A stretch of 64,000 bases of DNA from Streptomyces bohaiensis (GTDB taxonomy: Bacteria; Actinomycetota; Actinomycetes; Streptomycetales; Streptomycetaceae): positions 24,309 to 88,308 of the forward strand of contig NZ_JAAVJC010000003.1 of the NCBI RefSeq assembly GCF_012033785.1. Direction: 5' to 3'. Under the pieces are notes generated by a model. The model made no database searches and was not told the DNA's origin. It was given only the letters and a program-made list of their open reading frames with translations. The position numbers and the translations under genes were made by a program. Positions 24,145 through 33,942 of this stretch are shown here, piece by piece. Each line of letters starts with the position of its first letter. The first letter of the stretch is position 1.

Positions 24145-25012
24145 CAGGTTGTCTCACGTGGTGGTGTTGGGAGCTGCGGCATGATGTCTCTTCGTGAGTG
24201 TCGATCTGTCGCAGCGGCTGGTTCCTGACGGTCTGTGGGAACTGGTTGCCCCGTTGCTGCCGTCGTTCAACTCTCGTCCGCAGGGCGGTGGGACGGCGCC
24301 GCTGGACGAGCGCGCCGTGTTCGCGGCTGTGGTCTACGTGCTGACCAGTGGGTGTGCCTGGCGGTATCTGCCGGAGACGTTCGGGGTGTCGCCCGCTACG
24401 GCACACCGGCGGTTCACCGCGTGGACCGAGGCGGGACTGTGACGCCGGTTGCACCGGGCGGTCCTGGACGAACTTGGCGCCCGGGGTGAGATCGACTGGA
24501 CCTCGGCGATCGTGGACGCCGCGTCGGTGCGAGCGAAAAGGGGGGCTCGCTGACCGGTCCGAACCCGGTCGATCGCGGCAAGAAGGGCAGCAAGCTGCAC
24601 GTGTTGTCCGGCCTTCCGCTCGCCGTGGCCGTGTCCGGCGCGAACATGCACGACGGCCTCGCCCTCAAGCCGCTGATCCGCAGGATACCCGCCATCCGCT
24701 CCAGGCGCGGACCTCGTCGGCGCCGCCCGGTCAAGCTCCGGGCCGACAAGGCGTACTTCTCTGCTGACCACCTCTCCTGGCTGCGTGAACGGGGACTTGT
24801 CCCGCGCATCGCCAGGCCGGGAATCGAGTCCGGCGAACGTCTCGGCCGGCGCCGGTGGAAGATAGAGAGATCGATCGCCTAGCTCTTCGGCTACCGACGG
24901 CTCACGGTCCGATACGAGCGAAAAGGGCTCCCACTTTCTCGCCTTCCTCGGCCTGGCCGCCCCGCTGACCTGCTACAAGAAACTCACGAAACTCACCAAG
25001 TGAGACAACCTC
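24145..25012 (+). mobile_element. Degenerate IS5-family (IS427-like) element with TA target duplication
   Basis: 868 bp between CAGGTTGTCTCAC (24145-24157) and GTGAGACAACCTC (25000-25012), inverted repeats with one terminal mismatch, flanked on both sides by TA (24143-24144 and 25013-25014). It separates two immunity genes. Its last base forms part of the TAG stop of the RHS immunity gene. Confidence 0.8.
24194..25003 (+). pseudogene. IS5-family transposase, multiply broken
   Basis: Fragments in order: SVDLSQRLVPDGLWELVAPL ... RRFTAWTEAGL then TGA (24440-24442, Trp TGG to TGA); RRLHRAVLDELGARGEIDWT ... DAASVRAK with a lost base near 24536-24545; GPNPVDRGKKGSKLHVL ... RRRWKIERSIA then TAG (24880-24882, again from TGG); LFGYRRLTVRYERK with an extra A at 24921-24924; LAFLGLAAPLTCYKKLTKLTK to 25003. 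Two nonsense codons and two frameshifts make it inactive. The same transposase's last 40 codons survive at 14046-14181. Confidence 0.88.
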
Positions 25013-25335
25013 TAAATCGGCTCTCCCGCTACTCCACTGAACCCGACAAGGCCGCTCTTCTTCGCCCTGTCAAGAATATCCGGGAGATAGTCAAGTTGGT
25101 GAACCGAGAGAGTCAAAAGGACGTACTTCTCCTCGTCGCCTGGCTCTTCTTCCAAGTCGAATCGAGACGGCTCAAGAACATCTTCCAGATCCGGCCACCT
25201 GGTCAGCAAACCCTCTCGGAAACGCATAACGTCGGAACTCGCGAAGAGATCGCTGGTATCGCCCTCAGCAAGGCCGTCGAAGACATCTTCAGGCTTCCCA
25301 GTCGAGCGCTTCCAGAAGGCGAAGTCGCTACTCAC
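25012..25335 (-). CDS. Cognate immunity protein of the RHS toxin
   Basis: A 107-residue acidic protein (MSSDFAFWKRSTGKPEDVFD ... RAKKSGLVGFSGVAGEPI), starting 16 bases after the RHS stop on the same strand. Small size, acidic middle (DLEEEPGDEEKYVLLTL) and adjacency to the toxin tip identify it as the immunity gene. Its stop codon is at the IS boundary; removing the IS and one TA restores TAA, so the insertion did not shorten it. A truncated paralogue lies at 17044-17313. Confidence 0.7.
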   Translation of the reverse strand: MSSDFAFWKRSTGKPEDVFDGLAEGDTSDLFASSDVMRFREGLLTRWPDLEDVLEPSRFDLEEEPGDEEKYVLLTLSVHQLDYLPDILDRAKKSGLVGFSGVAGEPI

Positions 25336-25351
25336 AATCTACCCTCTCAGG

Positions 25352-28300
25352 CTAGGGGTTACAGATTGGACACTTTGTATCACGCCGGACGACCGAGGTT
25401 TCGAACCCGTACGTCTGTGCTAGCCACTGATCCTTCCTCCGTTGACTCCTCGTGTAATTCGATCTGTTCACCTTCACCTCATATAGGTGAAGGTTTCCGT
25501 CTGGGTTCCGTACCGCGATATCGATCTGGCGCCTGCCGTAAGGCGTCCACAAGTCAAGTCCATTCCCATAACTCTCGCTATAGATATCAGACTTTTCGTA
25601 GAACTTCTCAAACGTCTCCGTCATTTCGTCGACACCGGCAGCCCCGCGGGCTTTGTCATGCTTGCGAATGCCGCAGTTGCTGTTGTGAACGAGTACCGGC
25701 GCCTCGCCCGCCAGCACATAGTACGTGTGGAGGTTGTTGACGGTGAGGTTGTGGACGGTTGCGGTGGTGGTGCGGTGGGTGAGTGCGGTGACCTGAACGT
25801 GGGTGCCCGCGCTGGTGCGGAGCCATTGGCCGGGGCGGAGCTCTTCGGCGTCGGTCCATGCGTCGAGCTCGGGGACCCAGAAGGGATGTCCACCGGTGGC
25901 GGTGATGACCTCCCGGTCACCGTCGTCGGTCTCGACCGTGATATCGACCAGCAGCTTCTCACCGTTGCCGAGGATCTCGGCGGTCACGGTCTCGGCTCGG
26001 GTCTCGCCCGTCTCGGGATCGGTCGCCATCACGCGGTCGCCGACCTGGACGTCCTCGATCGGTTTCGAGGAGCCGTCAGCCATCAGGACGTGAGTGCCGG
26101 GAACGAAGCTGTTGCACGGAGGCTCGCCACTCGCCTCCACCTTGCCTGCGCCGGCGTTGCCGGAGTTACCACCGCCGCCTGCGCGTGAGCCGGCGCCGGT
26201 GCTGCCGGCGGGGCGGCTGGCCGATGCCTTGCTGGCGCCACCCGAACTGCCGCCTCGGCTCGCACCTCCGCCCCCGCCGCCGCTGGTGCGTGGTGGTGGT
26301 GCGGTGGTGGCTTTCGGGTTGGATCGGCCGGCGGCCTTCTTCTGGACCGGGTTGCCGGTCTTCTTCTTGGCCGTCGTCGCCCTGTTGCTGACCGTGTTCT
26401 TCTTCGCGGCGGCCTTCGCCCGCTTCAGTTGGGCCGCGGCGCGGGCGCGCGCCGCGTTCAGCTTCTTCACCCGCAGTGCCCGCGACTCGGCGAGCCTGGC
26501 GCGGTTCAGGATCGCCCCCGCGCCGGCCTTGGCCTTCCGCCAGGCGCTGATCGCCGAGACACTTCGATTGATGGCCCGTGCCACGGACGCGACCTTGAAC
26601 AGCTTGGTCCACGGGATCGCGTTGAGGATGACCGCGCCGCAGCCCCACAGGTCGCCGTTGAAGCAGCGGACGGCGTCGTTGATGCCGATGAATTCCTTCA
26701 GCACCGACCAGGCCGCGCCCATGATCACGGACTGCAGGCTCTTGTTCTGTGCGGCCCGCGCACCCGCCACCTGCGACGCGGTCAGCCCCGCGGCGGCGAG
26801 CGCCGCCGTGCGCTCCGCGCCGGTCAGGCTGATGGCCAGACCGGTCGGGTCGGCGTGGGTGACGGGGTTGTTGTGGGCGTAGGCGTAGCCGTTGGCCTGC
26901 AGCGGGTCGGCGATGTCGAGCACCGGGTCCAGGGAGAGGAACCGTCCGATCGCCGGGTCGTAGGTGCGCGCGCCGAGCTGGACGTAGCCGGTGGCGTCGT
27001 CGCGTGTCGCGCCGAGGAACCCCAGGTGGGTGCGGAGGTTGGGCGAGGTGGTGGACGCGGCGCGGACGCCGCCGAACGGGTCCTGTTTCCGTACCCGGAC
27101 CTGCATGCCCGCCTGCATCGCCGTCTCGGTGTACGGCGTGCCCTGGTGGTCGCTGGTCAGGGCGACGAGTCGGGATGCCCCGGTGCCGTCCGCGTAGCGC
27201 ATGACGGCGCCGCCGGGGCCGTCATAGGTGCGCTGGGTGCTGACCAGGGTGCCGCCGCGCAGCACCGTCACCTCGGCCTCGCCGAGGTTCAGCACGGCCT
27301 GGCGGTCCTGGAGGGTCAGGACGCGCCCGCCGTCGGGGCCGTAGACGTACCGCACCTCGCCCTGCGGGTACCACTGCTGGGCGGTGGCGGCGGCGTCACA
27401 GGTGGCGAGGACGACGGGGGTGCTGTTGGCGGTCTGGCCGCCGGAGACGGCGGCGCAGAGCCCGCTGTCGTGGTGGACGAGCTGTCCGCCGGCGGTGCGC
27501 TGCCACAGCTGGTCGGCGGTGTCGTCGCAGGGCTGGACCTCGACGGCCGCGCCGCGGGTGCCGGCGGCGGGGTGGAGGCAGTGGTCGACGACGGTGAGGG
27601 TGCCGAGGTCGGCGTCGCTCTGGCTGGGCGCCGGGGTGAAGGTGAACTTCTGGGCGGCGGTGGCGTTGCAGCCGTACAGCTGGACGGCCTGGCCGGGTTC
27701 CGGTATCGCGGACCGCAGGTCGAGGCACTTGTCGCCCGGTCCGAGGTAGGGGACGGCGCCACTGCTGCCCGGTCCGGAGACGCGGTCGATGTCGCCCTCT
27801 GGGGTCCAGGACAGGGTCTGGGTGTCGCCGCCGTCGGAGACGGTGGTGGTGTTGCCCGCGGCGTCGTAGGTGCGCTGGGAGACGGCCTTGATCAGCGCGC
27901 CCTGCGCGGTCCGGAAGTTGGACTCGACGGAGGTGAGGGCGCGGCCGGTGGCGCCGCCCTCCCCGTAGCGGTAGCTGGTGACGGCGTCGCCGGCGGTGTC
28001 GCCGTCGAGGTCGTGGCGGGTGAGTTCGGTGCGGTTGCCGAGGGTGTCGTAGCGGTAGGAGTGCCAGTAGCCGGAGAGGTCGCGGCCCTTGGCGACGTTG
28101 CTGGTGCCGTCGGGGTAGTGGGGCGCGGCGCCGCTCTGACCGGGTGCGGTGCAGGAGGTCTGCTCGCCTGAGGTCCAGGCTTCGGTGAGCTGGCCCAGCG
28201 GGTCGTAGGTGAAGCACTGGCGTTCGGCGAGGTTGCCGGCGTGTTCGCGGATGGCGGTGACGTTGCCGGCGGGGTCGTAGCGGTAGGAGCGGTGGGAGGC

Positions 28301-31300
28301 GAGGAAGCCGGGGACGAGGCCGGCGTCGTCGCGCTGTTCGCGGTAGGTGCGCTGCTCGCGCAGTTCGCCGGTGGCCTCGTCGTAGTCGGCGGTGGCCCAC
28401 ACCCGGTAGGGGTGGGCGCCCAGTGCGGAGCGCAGCACGTGGCCGTAGGGCGAGTAGATGGTCTCGCTGGCGTACCAGTCGGAGCCGGAGACGGTCAGCG
28501 GCAGCCCGTCGGCGGTGTAGCGGACGAGGAGCTTCTCCGCCTTGAGGCCGCCGATGGCGGGGAGTTGGGTGGAGCGCAGCAGTCCGGTGTCGGTGTACTC
28601 GTAGCCGTAGGTGTAGCTCTCGGCGAGCCCCCAGTGGCGGGCGATCTCCGCGGGGAGGGTGAGGGTGGAGGAGGTCGGCTGATAGTCGGGGGTGTAGCCG
28701 CCGACGGACATGCCGTAGGGCAGGCCGTCGGTGTAGCGGGTGGCGGTGGCGGGGAGGCCGATGCCGCCGGGTGCGGTGTCGTAGGTGTAGGTGCCGAGGA
28801 GTTCGCCGGTGGAGCTGTCGAGGCGGGTACCGAGCGGCCGTGACAGGCGGTCGTAGCCGGTCCACAGGGTGACGCCGCGGGCGTCGGTGCTGGTGACGGG
28901 CCGGTCGAGGTGGTCGTAGGTGTAGCGGGCGGTGCCGGCGTCGGGGTCGGTGGCGGCGGTGAGCCGGCCGCGCTGGTCGTAGCTCCAGCTCCAGGCGTTG
29001 CCCTCGGTGTCGGTGGCGCGGGTCAGCGCCCCGGTCTCGTCGTACTCGTAGCGGCTGCTGACGTACTCGGTGCGGGCGGTGTCGGTGAAGGTGTCGACCC
29101 GGACGGTGCGGCCGAGGGCGTCGTCGTAGACGCGGTAGGAGGCGGCGCCGTCGGGGTTAATGACGGTGGCGTGGTCGGGGCCGTAGCTGTAGCGGACGGC
29201 CTTGGCGGGGTCCTCCTCGCCGTTGAGGACGGGCATCTCGGTGAGGACCCGGCCGACGGAGTCGTAGGTGTAGCGGGTGGCGTTGGGGACGACGGTGTCG
29301 GGGGTGAAGAGGGTGGTGGAGGGCGCCCCTTCGGCGTGGTACGCGTTGCGGGACTCGCGGATCTCGCCGGAGGGGTTGGTGAGGGTGTCGGTGATCAGGC
29401 GCCCGCCGCCGACGGCGAGTTCCTGGGTCTGGCGTTCGCGTCCGAGACCGTCGTAGAGGGTGGTGCTGACGCGGACGGTGTCGTTGTGTCCGCGGTGGCG
29501 GGTGGTGACGGCCGGGGGTTTGCCGGCGGTGATGTGGTAGGTGACGCGGAGGTCGGGGACCGCCGCGGCGGAGGGAGTGCGGCCGACGCCCCAGGCCTCG
29601 ACGAGGCGGCCGAGGGGGTCGTAGACGGAGCTGGAGGTGTGGCCGTTGGCGTCGGTGACCCTGATCCCGGCGGCGCGGCCGGGTTCGATCTGGGTGGTCT
29701 GCTGGTGGCCGAGGGTGTTGGTCTCGGTGAGGCGGTACGCCTGGCCGGTGGCCGGGGTGTAGGTGAGGGTGCCGGTGTTGCCGTCGGGGTCGGTCATGGA
29801 GACCACGCGGCCGTGGTTGTCGAAGGCGCTGGTGCCGTCGTTCTGGAAGCCGGAGCCGTCGGCCTTCAGGGACCAGGACTGGCTGGCGAGCCCCTTGGTG
29901 GGGGCGGTGCCGTAGCCGTTGCCGTCGTAGCCGACGCGGGCGCCGTCGGTGAGGGTGGTGAGGTCGGCGAAGTCGGCGTCCGCGCAGGTCGTCGGGGAGG
30001 TCAGGGCCTGGCGGGTGAGGCCGATGACGTGGGCCGACGCGACGTGGTGGTATTCGAGCCGGGTGCAGGACTCGTCGCCGGTGCGGCCGGTGTCGCCGAG
30101 GGACTCCACGCGGGTGGGCAGGCCGTGGGTCGTCTCGTAGGTGGTGTTGGTGCGCAGGGTGCGCAGGGTCCGCTTGTCGTCGCCGGTTCCGGAGGAGCGG
30201 GTCCAGCTCGTCTCGGTGGGTTCGGTGACGCGCCAGGCGCGCAGCGGGGTGAGGCCGTCGCCGCGGTCGCGCTGCGCGAGACGGGTCGCCTCGGGGACGG
30301 TGACGCTGCGGGTCAGCCAGCGGCCGGCGGGAGCGTCGTGCGCGTCGTAGCTGAGTTCCTCGGCGATGCGGCCCGCGAACGCCTCGCGGTCGGGGGCGAT
30401 GGCGTTGCCCTCGATGTCGCGGACGGTGACGTCGTCGCCGCGGCCCTGGAAGTAGCGGGTGACGGCCTTGCTGCGGCGGGCGCCGGTCAGTTCGTCCTCG
30501 ACGCCGGAGTAGACGGTGGTGAGGTCGAAGCCGCCGAAGTCGGAGTAGGTGCGGCGGGTCTTCTTGCTGAACTCCTGCTGGGTGAGGCGCCAGGCGGGGG
30601 TGCCGTACTCGTACTCCGTCAGCACCGGGTACGAGCCGTCGACGGCGGGGAGTTCCTCGACCGCGGTGACGACGTACTTGTGGAACCAGTCCAGGTCGTC
30701 GGACTCGGGGTCGGGGTGCCAGTGGACCGGGTAGCACAGCTGCTTGTTGGCCTGGGGTGTCGGCAGGTTCTCCCCGGCGGCGCACGGCCCGGTGGGGGTG
30801 GAGTAGGTGACGACGCTCTCGCCGCCGTACTCGTTGATGACGCGGCCGACGCGCAGCCGGTCGAACCCGGGCCGGGGGTCGCGCGGGCCGCGCACCACGC
30901 GGTTGGGCATGGCGTCGACGTTGGGCTCGAACCGGACGGGCGCGAGGGAGGTGCTGGTGGTGCCGTTGACGGCGAAGCCGGTGCGGGTGATCGACTCCAG
31001 CCACAGCGCGGTGTTGGCGCCGGTGCGCAGCAGCGGGAACGACTGGGTGAACCGGTAGCGGTCGACGTTCTGCCGTGCGGTGCTGCCCTCCTGGCGCTGG
31101 GCGGAGGTGGTGACGGTGGCGAGGCGCTTGCGGCTGAAGAACGCGGGCGACCCGTTCCAGCAGGTGGTGTTGGGCTTGCAGTGGAGGCTGGCCGGGGTGT
31201 CGTACCAGATGCGGTAGCGACCCGGGTCGCCGGAGGTGAAGGCGTCGTCGGTGCAGGTGGCGGAGCCCTCGGCGAAGCAGCGCTCGGCGACGGTGAAGGT

Positions 31301-33462
31301 GACGCGGGCGAGGGCGTCGGAGGAGTAGACGCTGTCGGCGCGCTGGCCGTAGTCGATGTGCCGGAGGTGACCGCCGCGGTGGTAGGCGACCGGCTTCCGG
31401 TAGTCGAGGTTCTTGGCGTAGTGGTTGGTCTCGCGGGCCCACCACAGCGACATGGCGTTGCCGTGGACGTCCTCGACGTAGTCGAGGGACCAGCGCCACG
31501 CCTGGTCGCAGAACGATCCGGCGAAGTCGCCGGCCTTGTAGCAGGGTTCGCCCGGGTGGTTGCCGGCGACGGGGACGGTCAGCACGGACTGGGTCTCGGG
31601 GCGCCCGGAGGTCCATCCGGGCAGGCGGTTGCGGCCGAACCAGTAGCGGGTGCCGTCGGTGGTGGTGACGCGCCAGTACTCGCCGTCGGCGTCGCCGTTG
31701 CCGAGGGCGGTGTCCGTGAGGAGTTCGACCTTGGAGTTGTCGCCGCCGGAGGTGGTCCAGACGCCGGTGGTGTCGTCGCGGACGAGCTCGGTGGTGGTGC
31801 CGCCGAGGCTGAGGGTGGCGTTGTGGGAGCCCCAGCAGAGGTCGCCCGTCTTGCGCGAGGAGTTGTTGGCGCCGGACTTCTCGGCGTCCTGGGTGCAGGA
31901 GACGTAGGTGCGGGTGACGGAGCCGGCGTTGTAGTCCCAACCGTCGCCGATCCAGGACGACTGGTTGTTGGAGGCGCTGGTACGGCCGTCGACGGACTGC
32001 GAGGAGTAGCCGAAGCCGACCGAGGGGGTGAGGCCGCCGGGCGCCTCGGGGAGCTCCAGGGGGTAGGTGTAGGTGAACGCGCCGGAGGAGGAGCCCGCGG
32101 CCCAGGAGCCGGCGGAGAGCAGCGGCGTGGCGTTGAAGTCGCCGTCGGCGGAGGAGCCGGTGTCGAGGACGCCGACGACCCGCGGCGCCGCCGCGGCGGT
32201 GGACTGGGCGGGGAACGCGGTGTGGACGGCGCCGGAGGCGGTGGCGGGTGCCGCGGTGTTGGCGTCGGTGCCGGTGTCGGTGCTGGAGTCGCTGCCGGTG
32301 TCGCCGTTGCCGGCGCGGGTCGACGGGGTTGCTTCGGGGAGCAGTTCGCCGACGGGGACGGTGCCGGAGAGGTGGTAGGCGCGCGGCGGGATGCCGAGTT
32401 CGGCGGGGGTCTTCCGGGCCGCCAGCCCCGGCACCGTGGCGAGGGCGCGCGTCAGCTCGGTACGGATAAGGGCGCCGGCGGTGCGGTGGACGTCGGCCAC
32501 GACGGCGCGGGCGCCGCGCGGCGTGACGGGTGCGGCGACGCGGAGGGCGCCGGTGGCGACGGCCGTGGTGTCGTCGGCGCCGGCGGCCGGCTGGCCGGGG
32601 TGGCGTCCGCCTCGGAAGTGCTGTCCTGGGGAGTGCTGTCGGCGGGGGCACTCTCGGCGGTCTCGCTGTCGCCTGGTGCGCTGTCGCCCGGCTCCCCGTC
32701 GGCGGGGCCGCGCTCGGCCGCCTCCTCGGCCGCTCGGCGCGCGGCGCCTGCGGGCTCCGACTGGTCGGTGTGACCGGCGAGTTGCTGCGGCTCGGACTCG
32801 CAGTCCTCGGCGGTGGGGTCGGTCATGACGCAGGCAGGCAGCAGCGCGAGGCCGAACCGGTCGGCGGCCTCCGGGCCGTAGAGGTCGGCGAAGCCGGTGG
32901 CGTCGAGCCCGAGGGCGACCTCGGCGTCCGGGTCGGCGGAGGCGGGCGGCACCAGGGACATGACGAGTCCGGAGAGCCCGGCCTGGCGGGAGACGTCCGG
33001 CCCGGCGAGGTCGACCGTCCATTCGCCGGCCAGGGAGGCCGCCTGGTCCTCGTCGGCGCCCTCGGGGATGCCGAGTTCGACGGGGAGGTCGCCGACCGGG
33101 ACCAGGGTGCCGGGGGCGGCGCCGGTGAGGTCGACGGTGGCGGCCCCCGCGTTCCACGGGGTGGTGGCGGTGGGCAGGTACTCGGCCTCGACGGTCTCGT
33201 CCGCCGTGGTGAGTCCGGTCTCGGCCGACCCGTCGGGGGCGATCGGCTCGGCCTCGGGGAGGTCGGGCAGCTCGACGGAGGAGCGCGACATGCCGTCGCC
33301 CGGGATCGCCCACGCCTGCGCGCCCAGCACGGTCATCGACATGACCATCGCCATCAGCAGCACGGTCACCGCGCGGCTGCGCCGCAGCCAGCGGAGGGCA
33401 ACCGGTCCGAGTGGACGGCGGCTTCCCTCCGTCCACGGCACGGCTATGTCGTAACCACTCAT
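25352..33462 (-). CDS. Giant secreted RHS/YD-repeat polymorphic toxin, with an internal frame switch
   Basis: From ATG 33462: a basic leader and signal segment (RAVTVLLMAMVMSMTVLG), then an N-terminal domain and acidic linker in one frame to about 32,590, after which the sequence continues in another frame (AGADDTTAVATGALRVAAPV) to 25352. Joined length would be about 2,700 residues. Order after the switch: SpvB/TcB-like region (TPSVGFGYSSQSVDGRTSAS), many YD repeats, a ricin-type lectin domain (27.39-27.76 kb; CLDLRSA, LCAAVSGGQ, QQW), RHS core (TGYVQLGARTYDPAIGRFLS, NNPVTHADPTGL), a Lys/Ser/Gly-rich linker, Hint domain (26116-25682, Cys in PPCNSFVPGT), and a toxin with RQIDIAV and YEVKVNRSNY, a PD-(D/E)XK nuclease-like core. 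The switch needs an indel, frameshifting, or a sequence error. Confidence 0.85.
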
Positions 33463-33942
33463 CCGGGCGGCACCCATCCCACAACTCGGCTGGATCAACA
33501 GGCAGCACTGAGCACCGTGTTGGTCCGCGAGCAGGCCGAACTGCCGTGGCAGGCCGCGTGGTCGGGAACACAGCGCGGCGTCACCTTGCATCAGTCCGCC
33601 ATGAAATGCACATGACGGAGAGTCATCGCATTACAAGTCGCGCACAGTTTTCACATGCGCGTTTCCAGGCAACCGCAGACACACCAAGACGATCTTGAAA
33701 GGTGCGACCTATCGGACCTTCGCCGCGCATTCCCCTGCCATAGCCGGATTTGGCATCTGATTCCGCCTGTCACCCACAGTTCCGGTCACCGTTCATAACG
33801 ATCCCGAGTCGCTTATAACGCTGGACAGCACCCGGGACAGGCGTGCGATTGTTTCCGCGCCCCTGGGTGACCGGCCATGCACAGGGGGCATGTCGCGCTG
33901 CCCGCGCGGCTTCTCGGTCCTCCGCCACGGGAGTACTCCGCT
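33463..33942. other. Divergent intergenic region between RHS and DNRLRE protein genes
   Basis: About 480 bp without a supported gene, lower in G+C in its middle (33,600-33,840). It must hold the promoters for both large secreted proteins. I see CGGGAG at 33929-33934 as the ribosome binding site of the rightward gene, but no promoter I would commit to. Confidence 0.5.

Noticed and set aside
28910..32773. A 1,287-codon open frame on the + strand across the RHS gene, rich in Gly/Val/Ala
   Set aside because: It is the antisense shadow of the RHS coding sequence: high-G+C bias removes stops, the product is low-complexity, and the YD-repeat protein on the other strand is unmistakable.
32590..33571. 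The upstream 330 codons of the long RHS frame (Arg-rich)
   Set aside because: They are out of frame with the true N-terminus, which has a signal segment and acidic linker in another frame; hence the frame switch reported.
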